Positions 22,151 to 32,643 of a stretch of 64,000 nt of DNA are shown here, in pieces (within the stretch, counting starts at the first letter, position 1; each line of letters opens with the position of its first letter). The stretch spans positions 1,532,501 to 1,596,500 of the forward strand of contig JASPKZ010004199.1 in the NCBI GenBank assembly GCA_030220185.1. The letters run 5' to 3'. Under the pieces are notes generated by a model. That model worked only from the letters and a program-made list of their open reading frames with translations. It made no database searches and had not been told where the DNA came from. Made by a program: the position numbers and the translations under genes. The DNA is from Diploptera punctata. Its lineage: Eukaryota; Arthropoda; Insecta; Blattodea; Blaberidae.

Positions 22151-22625
22151 ATTTTCTGATGATTCTGGCCAGGAATTTAGAAATAAAATATGAAATTATT
22201 GTAGTGCCACGGCTCCTTTACAAGTATACAAATTTTCAAGTCGATCCAATGTCTCTAAGTGGGTGAAAATCGTGTTCAAAAATTCCGTTACATAAATACA
22301 AAGACACTTTTTTTTTTTTGATTTTCTGATGATTCTGGCCAGGATTTTAGAAAATAAATATGAATATGTATTGTATTGTCACGGGTCCTTTACAAGTATA
22401 CGAAGTTTCAAGTCTACCCTATGTTTCTAAGTGGGTGAAAATCGTGTTCAAAGATTCGTTACATAAATACAAAGACACTTTTTTGATTTTCTGATGATTC
22501 TGGACAGGATTTTGAAAATAAATATGAAATTATTGTATTGTCACGGGTCCTTTACAAGTATACAAAATTTCAAGTCGATCCAATTATTTTATGTGGGTGA
22601 AAAACGCGTTGAAAGATTCAGTTAC

Positions 22626-22628
<3 letters not shown>
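22151..22628. repeat. 165-170-bp tandem triplication
   Basis: Three direct units start with ATTTTCTGATGATTCTGG at 22151, 22321 and 22486. Each contains CTTTACAAGTATAC, TTTCAAGTC and GTGGGTGAAAA-CG-GTT and ends near GTTACATA. Units differ by substitutions and by T-run length. The third runs directly into a (TAGA)n tract. Possibly the tail region of a non-autonomous element. Confidence 0.9.
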
Positions 22629-22660
<32 letters not shown>

Positions 22661-22661
22661 C

Positions 22662-22744
<83 letters not shown>

Positions 22745-22745
22745 C
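22624..22745. repeat. (TAGA)n microsatellite
   Basis: About 120 bases of tetranucleotide repeat with one TACA interruption near 22660. Confidence 0.97.
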
Positions 22746-23844
22746 AGGTCAAGCTAATATAAAGCGTGTAAAAATAGAGTTTATTCTCTGGCTTCACAAG
22801 CGCAAATAATTTCATATTTATATAAGTACGCCCTAATATATTCATATCTTTTAAGCAATATAAATTCAAATAGAAATTACGAGTATCTTGCACCCGATTC
22901 TTATTAATAAACTGAATAAAACATTTGTTTATCTTAATCCTTCTGTAACTCTACGGAAATTTTCTAGACTTCAGTCAATCATTTTACTGATGCCCGTTTT
23001 CTAAAACGTGAAATGTCAATTGTATAATAATATTAAATTATTATTAACTCGTGTTTTGTGTTGCACGAACGTTATTTATTGGTTCGATAAAGGGACTACT
23101 AACTTATCGGGCCGTAATTGGAGAAATATTTTCTGTAACTCGGGAGCGCATATCGGTAAAATTTCAATGTTAAAATTTTGATGTGGTATTTTAATCATCT
23201 CCTGTAAAATGAATTGAACGATCGCGCTTTTACAAACATCGGAAAGTATTACGGCGATGTACAATTCAGGGAATTTAAAAAGTCTGTTACGTAATAACTG
23301 CGTAAAACAAGTGAATTCCTCAGTAAGTTGAATTTATGATGTGATTTTTCTGGTTTATTTATTAAATCTTTCCCTTTTAATTAAACACTAAGCATATAGC
23401 TTCGTTCCGAGAAAACAATCATGGCGCCCGCTAGAGCAATTTTTAAATGTAGGTTTTGTACCAGGAATTAATAGATCCAAAATATTAAAATGTATTGAAA
23501 ACAATAAATAGTAATGACTGAGTAAAATACCAAGAAGTGAAGGAACACGTGGAAAATTACCAATACATTTAATAACAACTGGAAAGCGCACTAACGTGCA
23601 TAGGAATTTATTGCCGATACATTTAGGAACCCCAAACGAATGGTATCCGACCCTCTAAGAGAGAATGAATAACATGTGCATTTGGAGTGGGGAAGAGGAC
23701 TTTATGAGAGCAGTCATCGCCCTTATAAGGCGAGGACGCGTGACAAAACTTCATCACATATTCTACAGTAAGCAGCTCTTCAAATCATGATCTCAAGACC
23801 GTCCGCGTCCTTCTTAATTCAAGAAAATTAGCAATTTAGAAAAT
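22746..23844. other. no recognised feature
   Basis: CAGGTCAAGCTAATATAAAG just after the microsatellite looks like the end of the preceding repeat element. The rest is unassigned. Confidence 0.5.
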
Positions 23845-23985
23845 TTTAAGTATCTTTACCTTGTCATGGTGGAGTGACTTGCGTGCTTAAATGATCCTGA
23901 GAGCTATGCCGGCGATAGCATTGCTGCCGATAGGGTTACCCATGCCGGACTTGTCGAAGGTGATAAGCCAGACGAAAAAAGTACC

Positions 23986-25221
23986 TTGGGCGAAAGAGTG
24001 ACGATCTTTCACCGTAAAATAGAACCGTCAAGAAATGCGGACATGGGTTCAACTGGGGTAAAATTTTCCGGAGGTCAAATAGTCCCCCATTCTGTTCTCC
24101 GGGCGGGGACTACTTCAGGGAACCCATGCCAAAGGCTCAAACACAGGGACATGTTCCTAGGAACATGGAATGTTAGGACTTTATACAATAACGGGGCACT
24201 GAAGATATTAACGCGGGAATTAGATAAATCGCCCTTGGATATAGTCGCTTTACAGGAAGTTAGGTGGCCAGGAGTAGGTAGTCAGGAATCAGGAAGCTTT
24301 GCATTATACTATGGGGGTGCAGAAAGACCTGAATTTGGAACGGGGTTTTTAGTCAGAAGGAGGATCCTATCCGCTATCCGAGATATTAAGTTTGTTAGTG
24401 ATAGGATATCATACATAATTCTAAAGGGTAAACGACATGACTTTATAGTTGTAAATGTACATGTCCCCACAGAAGACAAAGATGACAAGATCAAGGATGA
24501 GTTCTATGAAGAATTAGAATGCTTATTTGATAGCCTTTCACGATATCATATGAAAATTGTCTTACGGGATTTTAATGCAAAAGTGGGACGGGAAGATATA
24601 TTCAAACCAACAATAGGCAAATTCAGTCTTCATGAAGATGGTAATGACAACGGGGTTAGATTAGTCACATTTGCCACATCAAAGAATCTCATTGTTAAGA
24701 GCACAACATTTCAGCATAAGGATATTCAAAAATACACCTGGACGTCCCCAGATGGAGAAACTCGCAACCAGATAGATCATGTATTAGTGGATAAACGCTG
24801 GCACAGTAGCATCATGGATGTTAGATCAGTTAGAGGGACAGACTGCAATTCGGATCATCATCTGGTCAGAGTGAAAATCAGACAACGGCTATCGCTTATG
24901 AGAGGAACAAACGCTAAAGATGATTCTGTAAAATATGAATTAAAAAACTTGAAAAATGATGAAATGCGGCAAGAATACCAAATCAAAATTGCTAATAGAT
25001 TTGAAGTACTGGAATCTTCAGATGACGATGTGGCAAACGAAGAACAAACTGATATAAATAAAGAATGGGAGGCTATAAGAGATACTATTAAATTGTCAGC
25101 ATCAGAAAGCATTGGTTGTTTAAAAAAGAGGCAAAACAAGAAATGGTTTGATGAGGAATGTGCCGACATTGTAAAGAAAAGAAAGCTAGCAAAAATGAAA
25201 TGGTTACACGAGCCAAATTAG
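23986..25221 (+). pseudogene. RTE APE endonuclease domain
   Basis: A 411-codon frame reaching the 5' UTR. Motifs in order: GTWNVRTLYNNG (about residue 59), DIVALQEVRWPG (catalytic Glu), VVNVHVPTEDK, VLRDFNAKVG (about 195) and DCNSDHHLVRV (about 290). These are the catalytic motifs of the RTE apurinic-endonuclease-like nuclease, related to what databases call craniofacial development protein 2. DFN is preceded by Arg where Gly is usual. The frame stops at TAG 25219; a second stop, TAA 25234, follows in the same frame. First Met is a convention; the true start is unknown. Confidence 0.9.
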
Positions 25222-25236
25222 GTAAATTTAGAATAA

Positions 25237-26575
25237 TTGGGTAGTGTTAGACGGGAAACCACCAAGTTACTAAAGAGTAAAAAGAGGGAATGTTTGAGAG
25301 AGAAGATTAATGATCTTGAAATGAATGCAAAAAATAGGAACATTAGAGAATTATATCAGGGAATCAGTATAGAGAAGAAAGGGTTTCAGGCTAGAACAAA
25401 TATAATTCGGAATGAAAATGGGGATATGATTGCAGATTCTAGGAGTATATTAAATAGATGGAAAAGTTACTTTAATCAGCTATTAAATGTACGTACATAC
25501 AGAACAGGACATTGAGGAGGATAAGTTACAGACAGCAGATATGCTAGTCGCAGAGCCAAGTGCATTAGAGGTAGAAATGGCGATTGAAAAATTGAAGATG
25601 TATAAAGCATCAGGTTCAGATGAGATCCCAGCAGAACTGATAAAATCAGGGGGAGAAAAATTTATGGACAAGATACGCTGGTTGCTTAGTATGATTTGGG
25701 GAAAAGAAGCTCTTCCAGATGAATGGAAGGAATCAATTATCGTACCAATTTATAAGAAAGGAGATAAAACTGATTGCAACAACTACAGGGGCATCTCATT
25801 ACTTTCAACTTCGTACAAAATTCTAACAAATATATTAGTAAGCAGACTTACTCCCTATATTGATGACATTCTAGGAGATCATCAATGTGCATTTAGAAGA
25901 AACAGGTCTACAACAGATCAGATTTTTAGTATAAGACAGATTTTAGAAAAGAAATGGGAATATAATGGTACTGTACATCAACTATATGTAGACTTCAAAA
26001 AAGCATATGATTCAATTAAGAGGGAGAAGTTATATAGTATCCTGCTGGAGTTCGGAATTCCTAAAAAGTTAGTTAGACTTATACGAATGTGTCTAAATGG
26101 CTCAAAGAGTAGGGTGCGTGTAGGCAAACAGTTTTCAGACACTTTTGAAATCCAGAATGGGTTGAAGCAAGGAGATGCACTATCTCCTCTACTATTTAAT
26201 TTTATACTAGAGCATGTCATTAAATCTTTAGAGAATGAGGAAGGCTTACAACTGAATGGTATTAATAAGTTGTTAGTTCATGCTGATGATGTACTACTGG
26301 CCGATAGCGAGGAGATACTGAAGGCCAACACGCACACACTATTGAGTAACACTAAGAAATTAGGACTGGAAGTAAATATCAGTAAAACTAAATATATGGT
26401 CACACGTAGAAATTTAGTATATAATGGAAATGGACAGCTAATGACAAATGAGGGAAATTTTGAGGAAGTGGCTGGATTCAAATACCTAGGAACAATAATC
26501 ACAAATAGGAATGAGATGCACAGAGAAATTAAACATAGGCTCAATTCTGGAATTATGCATTGCAGAGACTTTTGA
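25237..26575 (+). pseudogene. RTE reverse transcriptase
   Basis: The linker continues in the endonuclease frame to about 25500. A small frameshift beside the repetitive GTACGTACATAC then moves into the reverse-transcriptase frame (25487-26575). Blocks seen: KASGSDEIPAELIK, WKESIIVPIYKKGDK, YRGISLLSTSYKI, LYVDFKKAYDSI (first catalytic Asp kept), GLKQGDALSPLLFN and LLVHADDVLLADS (the usual Y-ADD is H-ADD, both Asp kept). A further frame change near 26570 leads to LLSKNVNLKIYKTIILPVIL and GCETWTLT at 26668. Breaks are few, so the copy is moderately old. Confidence 0.92.
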
Positions 26576-26682
26576 TGTCCCAACTCCTTTCAAAAAACGT
26601 TAATCTGAAAATATATAAAACTATTATTCTACCAGTTATATTATACGGGTGCGAAACATGGACTCTTACTTTAATAATAATG

Positions 26683-26757
<75 letters not shown>

Positions 26758-27159
26758 GTAATAATAATAATAATGATTTATTTTAGCTGGCAGAGTTAAG
26801 GCCATAAGGCCTTCTCTTCCACTCAACCAGCGAATAGTAAAATTATACAAAAATTACGTACATATTACAATTTTAAGATATTAAAATACAGACTAAACAA
26901 AATACAATTATGATGTGATCTAATACTAGCTAATACTAACAAAAACATAGAATATAATAAAATTAAAAGATATAAAATAAAGTAAGTAGCTTCCTAGATG
27001 ATTATTAATGGGATGCTCTATATAGTTGTAATGCGGTTAATATTTTCATTATGTCGAACTTTAGATATCAGTTAATTTGTATTTCAATAATGATAGCGAT
27101 TGACAGTCCCTGACGTGAATAGGAAGTGAGTTCCATGCTCTAGTCATAGATATTATGTA

Positions 27160-29371
27160 AGATTCAGAGTACAGACAGGTCCTGTGTTGTGGTATCAAAA
27201 ATTAAAGAAGAGTCTTGTGATCTTGTTCCGAAATTGTGAAGAGCCGATTCATTTTGAAAACGTGTTGTTAAAAAACTAGGTAAATATGTGTGCAGAATTT
27301 GAATAGTAAGGTATGTGAATGTATAGTTCTTGTGTAATTTAGGCGTAGCCATGATAAGGCCTGAAATGAAGGAGACACGTGGTCATAACGACGGAGATTG
27401 AATATAAATCGAATGCACGCATTATGAGCACGCTGTAGTCTGTCAGATAGATCAGTTGTCAGATTAGTCAGTAATATGTCGCAGTAGTCGAAGTGTGGCA
27501 TTATAAGAGTCTGTACAAGTATTTGTTTTAATTTTGTAGGAAGGAAGTTTTTAAAACTATTTAGGGAGTGAAGAATTGAGAACACTTTCTTGCAGGTATT
27601 ATTCACCTGGATTTTCCAGTCTAGGTGTTGGTCCATATAGATACCCAGATTTTTTACTATTGAGTTGTAGGGGATATTTTTGTCATTTAGGAGAATGGTA
27701 GGGATATTTTCGTAATTTATAATGCTTTGGACTCGCCGATGTCCTATAATTATGCACTGTGTCTTGTCAGTATTTAGATTAAGTCCATGTTTCTTCGACC
27801 ATTGGGAAATTGAGTCTATGTCACTATTTAATTTGTCTAGTGTGTCATGTACATCGTCAGGTTGGGAGTGAATGTCCGATTGAGGGTCTTTCCACTTTTC
27901 AGCGGTTGCCCTTTTACCAGCCGGCTGCTGGCCCTTCACATCCACATGTGTCCATCACAGAGGTAGATGATCAACAGCCAGTGTAGGGGTGACATGTGGT
28001 TAGCATGTCGAGTCCCCCAGCCGTTATAGCTGGTTCCTCAACCTGGAGCCGCTACTTATTGTAGCTACCCAATTGCCTCACGATGCTGGGTGGGCACCGG
28101 TCCCATACTGGCCGAAATACCATGAGAAAATTTCTTCCCCCATGGAGACTCGAACCAGCGCAAGTCCCGTAGCTCTGCGCCAAGGCTTCCTACCTTAACC
28201 GCTCGGCTACGGCGCGGGAGTGAATGTAAATTTGCAAATCGTCAGCGTATAGGTGATGTCGACAATAGGTAAGTCTAGTGGATATATCGTTAATATAGAT
28301 AGAGAACAGAAGTGGTCCTAACACTGAACCTTGTTGGACGCCACCCTTCAGTGATAGCCAGGATGAGGAAAGTTCTGCATTTGATACACATTGCTGGCGA
28401 CCATGAAGATAGGATCCAAGCCAGTTAACAGCATTGTCCGAAAGATTCAGAGTGCGTAATTTTGCTATTAATATGTCAGTGTCAACAGTGTCGAAAGCTT
28501 TGCTGAAGTCCAAGAGTGTAAATATTGTCATGTGGCCACTGTCCATTGCTTCACGCGTATCTTCGGTAACTTTAAGAAGTGCGGTTGCCGTACTATGGCC
28601 TGTCCTAAAACCTGATTGGTATGGGTCGAGTATGTTATGAGTGTTTAGGTAATCAGTTAATTGTCCATGAACAATGCGCTCCAAGGCCTTAGATAGGACT
28701 GGGAGGGTGCTGATTGGTCTAAAGTCGTTTGGTGTTACAGGTAATTTAATTTTAGGGATTGGTCTGACTATAGCTTTTTTCCAGAGTTCGGGGTAAGTTG
28801 AAGTCATGATTGAGGCATTAAATATATGGGTTACAGTTGGGAGTATGACATGGAGTATTTTCATTAAAAAGTCTATACTTATATTGTCTATATCTTGTGT
28901 CTTAGTTCTAATGCGGTCCAGGGATAGTTTAACGTCGATTGGCATTATACAGGAAAAGAAGATTTTTTCTCGGGAAGGAGTAGGTGTGGATAGGAGCTCA
29001 TCTATAGTTTGTTGTTTGGTCGTAGTATTTATGTTAAGTGTGGCGTACGATGTGAAATGTTGGTTTAGATCGTCCAGTGATATGTTAATGCTCTCTCCTT
29101 TGGTTGTCGGCTGCCGTAGACCCATTGATCTAATACGTTTCCACATATCACTTGCATTTGTGTTTGGATCAATGAGACTATGAGCATACCGCAACTTAGC
29201 GTTCCTAATGTTTTGATTAGTTTTGTTTCTTAATGTGTTATATTGTCTTAAGTTTGCGTCACTTTTGTCCCGTCTATATTTTTGAAAAGCAGCATCCCTC
29301 TCAGCCATCAGTAGTCGAATTTCGTGGGACATCCAGGGAGCTGGGAATTTAGTAATTCGTCTAGTCTTCAA
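27160..29371 (-). pseudogene. CR1-like reverse transcriptase, split by a SINE
   Basis: Upper part 29371-28228: FPAPWMSHEIRLLMAERDAA, PNDFRPISTLPVLSKALERI, GFRTGHSTATALL, LLDFSKAFDTVDTDI, GGVQQGSVLGPLLFSIYIND and HLYADDLQIYIHS. All catalytic Asp are present. The SINE lies directly after YADDLQIYIHS. The lower part from 27875 resumes with QPDDVHDTLDKL and runs through LNLNTDKTQCIIIGHRR and MPHFDYCDILLTNL. One frameshift near 27300 leads to LPSFLTTRFQNES and the C-terminal WNSLPIHVRDCQS. Apart from the SINE and this shift the gene is intact, so it is younger than its RTE host. Confidence 0.92.
27876..28215 (-). mobile_element. SINE family C with 12-bp target duplication
   Basis: A minus-strand SINE of about 340 bp with tRNA-Leu/Ser-like head (GCGCCGTAGCCGAGCGGTTA, GCTGGTTCGAGTCTCC). 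Perfect 12-bp duplications (GGGAGTGAATGT) flank it at 27864-27875 and 28216-28227. Nearly identical to 30460-30805 in the opposite orientation. Confidence 0.95.
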
Positions 29372-29399
29372 GGGGGCAAGTTTGTCGTAAAGTTATAAT

Positions 29400-30230
29400 A
29401 TCATATTGTTAAATTTAAGCAATTTTTCGTCAATTGTGCGTAGGGTCCAAATATCATGCCACGGCATGTCGATAGCGTCTGCAATTAGAGCTTGCTGGTT
29501 AATATTTTTTAAATTTCGATACGTTAATAATTTAGGACGAGTCCTAGGACACTGGAGAGAGTATTCGATATATATGACGTCATGGGCTGATATGCCGGGG
29601 GGCAGATATTTGTCCGTAGTTTATAATTTTCTGTGAATTTGTCGTGGCTATGATGTATATTAATGTATCAGTCGTCGATGTGTGATGAGTTGGTTGTAAA
29701 GGCAAGACATGCATATTGCATGCGTGAAATAATGCCAGTAGTTTTGATGATGATGATGAGGAAGAAAGTAAGTTAGAGTTAAAGTCGCCCATTACTATAA
29801 CATGCTGATAATGCGGCAGTAAACTTAATAAAGGTGTTTCTATGTCACTAAGATACTCTACTTTCGGAGGTTTATACACCACACATAGGAGACATCTCTG
29901 TAAACTAGCTGAAATTTCAATGAAGAGGAATTCTGGTTGTGCATTGTAATCAGGGGAGGAGTGAAGAATGACTTTGGGCTCTAAGTTCGATTTGATATAC
30001 ATCGCAACTCCCCCACCTCTTTTTCCTAGTCTGTCATTGCGACAGAGGGGGTACCCGTCAATATCAACAAGTGAGGAATGAAGGGAAGGTTTAAGCCAGG
30101 ACTCAGATATTAAGATCGCATGCAGAGAGATCTCGGAAAATAAATGTCGAATTTCGTGAATGTGAGACAGAATGCTTTGAGCATTAATATGGGCGATTTT
30201 AAGAGTAGTTGAACGAGGAGAAAACGTTCT
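29400..30230 (-). pseudogene. CR1-like endonuclease domain
   Basis: Minus-strand motifs in order: IAHINAQSILSHIHEIRH (start of the nuclease), LISESWLKPSLHSS (Glu region), RLGKRGGGVAMYIKSNL, LLCVVYKPPKVEYL, VIVMGDFNSNLLSSSSSS and, after frame change, ISAHDVIYIE (SDH region, decayed). This is the APE-type nuclease arrangement of CR1/Jockey-group LINEs. A Ser run after GDFN comes from a short ATC-type repeat. Frame breaks occur near 29580. Confidence 0.85.
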
Positions 30231-30395
30231 TTTAGCAGGTAGGCAGTGGTGGGGTGAGAAGAATGTGAGGATTCATTGGCATAATCATTTCAAGAAAGGG
30301 TAGAAATTTGCCTGGGGGATGGTCGTGTTGAAAGCAGGTCAGGGACTTCAAATATTTGACTAAAACTTGGAAGATCAATTGTACCAACTTTTACA

Positions 30396-31163
30396 AATAA
30401 TGAAAAGGGAGGAAAGGAGATTACGAGTATTTGAGAATAAAGTTCTTAGGAAAATTTTGTCCCGCGCCGTAGCCGAGCGGTTAAGGTAGGAAGCCTTGGC
30501 GCAGAGCTACGGGACTTGCGCTGGTTCGAGTCTCCATGGGGGAAGAAATTTTCTCATGGTATTTCGGCCAGTATGGGACCGGCGCCCACCCAGCATCGTG
30601 AGGCAATTGGGTAGCTACAATAAGTAGCGGCTCCAGGTTGAGAAACCAGCTATAACGGCTGGGGGAGTCGACATGCTAACCACATGTCACCCCTACACTG
30701 GCTGTTGATCATCTACCTCTGTGATTGACACATGTGGATGTGAAGGACCAGCAGCCGGCTGGTAAAAGGGCAACCACTGAAAAGTGGAAAGACCCTCAAT
30801 CGGATGAAAATTTTTGGACCAAAGAGAGATGAACAGATAGGTGAATGGAGAAGACTACTTAACAATGAACTACATGTTCTTTATAGGAAGCCAGATATAA
30901 TAAGAACAGTTAAGTCTCATAAACTGCGATGGGCAGGACATGTTGCGCGTATGGGGAATGAAAGACGTGCATGGAAACGTCTTGTAGGAAAGCCAGAAGG
31001 AAAACGCCCAGTTGGTAGACCAAGAATGAGGTGGGAGAACAACATTAGCTATGATTTGAGGGAAGTAGATTATACAGGGAATGATTGGAAGGCATTGGCT
31101 CAGGAGAGCTTATGTCCGCGCGGCCATGAACCTACGGGTTCGATAGTCCCAGTGAGTAAGTAA
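30396..31163 (+). pseudogene. RTE polymerase C-terminus (after nested insertions)
   Basis: The frame resumes as REERRLRVFENKVLRKI (30405-30458), is cut by a SINE, and continues at 30804 as KIFGPKRDEQIGEWRRLLN, HKLRWAGHVARMGNE, GKPEGKRPVGRPRMRW and DLREVDYTGNDWKAL. This is the characteristic LINE tail, and its frame is open to a stop at about 31161. It completes the RTE gene that starts at 23986. Confidence 0.92.
30460..30805 (+). mobile_element. SINE family C with 9-bp target duplication
   Basis: Same family as 27876-28215: A box GTAGCCGAGCGGTTAAGG, B box GGTTCGAGTCTCC, common body and a GTGGAAAGACCCTCAATCGG end. GAAAATTTT flanks it at 30450-30458 and 30806-30814. It sits in the RTE C-terminal coding region. 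Confidence 0.93.
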
Positions 31164-31168
31164 GTATT

Positions 31169-31484
31169 TTAAAATTCGAACGTGATATTAAACACACGCG
31201 GACTCAGTAAACTCATCGACTCCACTCTGAATATAAAGTGAAATAAAAAAATGACTGTGTTTTCTATAACTTAATTATGTGAAATTCATCTGGAGTAACA
31301 AGTTTAAATTATTTATAATTGTATAAACATTCTAAATCCGTGAGATCTCATCCAGCTGGCACAGTTTTGCGGTAAACCCGCTTCTTAATGACGTTTCCAA
31401 ATAATACTTTTCTAGCTTTATTTCTGTGGCATTATTATCCAGTGCAATATATATATATTAATTGGTGTTTCCCGTATAATGTAT
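31169..31484. other. no recognised feature
   Basis: A+T-rich spacer. Nothing recognised. Confidence 0.5.
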
Positions 31485-31492
31485 CATATTTA

Positions 31493-31537
<45 letters not shown>

Positions 31538-31760
31538 CGTATCATTATTGTTATTACCCTATAAAATGTTGTTTGTACATGACATTTACATTGCTACATT
31601 TATTGTATCTTTAAATGTTTATAATTAGTATAGTGTATATCTTTATTTGTCGAATATTTATTTGTATTTGTGCTGGTTGAGTGGAAGAGAGGGCCTTATG
31701 GCCTTAACTCTGCCAGAATAAATAAAAAAAAATAAAATAAAATAAATAAAAATAAAAAAA
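31485..31760 (+). mobile_element. (ATT)n followed by CR1-like 3' end
   Basis: An (ATT)n tract (31491-31538) is followed by the CR1-type 3' UTR (GGTTGAGTGGAAGAGAGGGC, CCTTATGGCCTTAACTCTGC) and a (AATAAAA)n-rich tail to about 31760. The first tract may be the tail of an earlier copy into which this one inserted. Confidence 0.8.
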
Positions 31761-31933
31761 AAGCATATACAGAGTTTAGTTGCGATTGTTAAATTTTCGT
31801 TTTCAGGTTAATCCCTTCTCCTAATGGATCGATATTATGGGTTAACAAACTGGACGTTACTTTTCTAAATTGATTGCTATAAGCCAAGTTTGGTTTCAAA
31901 AGTAATAATTAAGGCCGCTATTGTGTTAGCAGA

Positions 31934-31938
<5 letters not shown>

Positions 31939-31973
<35 letters not shown>
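31939..31973. repeat. (AT)n microsatellite
   Basis: Alternating AT directly abutting the inverted-repeat element that follows, possibly its TA-rich target. Confidence 0.95.
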
Positions 31974-31976
<3 letters not shown>

Positions 31977-32502
31977 GGCTATTCACAAAGACGGAACTGA
32001 CTTCAAACATTTATATCTTCCAAAATACAATAAATGGAAACACAACTCCAACATTCCTGGAGAGAGAAAAGTTCAAGCACCATGTGTTAAACGATAAATA
32101 TCAAAATGGTGGCGGTACTTGCCACACGCAGATCAGCTGGTCTCTAGTTATCGAATTCACAGCTTCATCAATTTGATGTCGCAGATTTTCAAGAGTATCA
32201 GGCATGGGGCGGATAAAAACACGGTATTTTATGTATCCTCAGAGATAAACATAACACGGCGTTGGGTCTGGTGGCCTGGTGGCCTGGGAGGCCATCGGCA
32301 ATGAAATTGATCTTCTGCTCCTCCTCTTCCACTCCAACGTCCTGTTCTGTCGGCATTTTGATACACACAATCAACATGACAAGCAACAGTGCCAATGCGG
32401 CCGTGATCAGAACTTCAAACTTTTCTCTTTCCAGGAATATTGGATTTTTTTTTTGTAATTTGGAAGAAATATATGTTTGAAGTCTGTTCCTTTTTTCTGA
32501 AT
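31974..32502. mobile_element. mariner-type deletion derivative with ~95-bp inverted arms
   Basis: The left arm (about 31974-32078: CTATTCACAAAGACGGAACT, GACTTCAAACATTTATATCT, ATTCCTGGAGAGAGAAAAGT) is imperfectly inverted at about 32410-32502. The interior keeps only the C-terminal end of a transposase on the minus strand. Length is 530 bp. TA-rich flanks fit a mariner/Tc target. Confidence 0.8.
32130..32300 (-). pseudogene. mariner-type transposase C-terminal remnant
   Basis: One minus-strand frame reads PPDPTPCYVYL, then (after a stop) GYIKYRVFIRPMPDTLENLR, HQIDEAVNSITRDQLICVWQ. This is the P-D-x-x-P-C block containing the third catalytic acidic residue, and the tail, of a mariner-like DDE/D transposase. 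The rest of the gene is deleted. Confidence 0.75.
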
Positions 32503-32604
32503 AGCTACCACACCTAAAATTCCCTAGTAAAGCTGCAAAGCATAGCATGAAAATGCTATCATTGCAGTGAAAGACCTGTCCTCGGGCAGAATTACTATGG
32601 ATGG

Positions 32605-32606
<2 letters not shown>
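32503..32606 (+). repeat. ~105-bp shared 3' module with GGAT tail
   Basis: AGCTACCACACCTAAAATTC through GGGCAGAATTACTATGGATGG is repeated on the other strand at 44601-44710. There it forms the tail of a SINE A copy. Here it stands without the SINE head. Confidence 0.8.

Positions 32607-32638
<32 letters not shown>

Positions 32639-32643
<5 letters not shown>

Larger units (their letters stand above)
26673..30395 (-). mobile_element. CR1-like LINE nested in the RTE element
   Basis: On the minus strand it has an endonuclease (about 30230-29400), a reverse transcriptase (29371-27160), a 3' UTR with GAGTGGAAGAGAAGGCCTTA and a long (ATT)n tail (26775-26673). It interrupts the RTE polymerase. AATAATGA at 26676-26683 and 30396-30403 is a possible 8-bp target duplication, though the repeat-rich tail makes this uncertain. 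A SINE is nested inside (27876-28215). About 3.4 kb without the SINE, so nearly complete for its polymerase gene. Confidence 0.9.
23845..31168 (+). mobile_element. near full-length RTE-like LINE, interrupted by nested insertions
   Basis: The element begins with a structured 5' UTR (CCTTGTCATGGTGGAGTGAC, TTACCCATGCCGG). It encodes endonuclease then reverse transcriptase and ends after GCGCGGCCATGAACCTACGG with a (TAAG)n-like tail. Insertions are a CR1-like LINE (about 26673-30395) and a SINE (30460-30805). Without them it is about 3.25 kb, the usual RTE size. Sequence on the two sides of the CR1 rejoins in the same protein region (GCETWTLT before, RLRVFENKVLRKI after). Confidence 0.9.

Noticed and set aside
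22151..22175. CTGATGA in the tandem units considered as another hammerhead core
   Set aside because: No GAAA at the right spacing and no stem II complement.
22151..22628. Tandem repeats considered as a CRISPR array
   Set aside because: Units of 165-170 bp are contiguous, diverged and without spacers, and the genome is eukaryotic.
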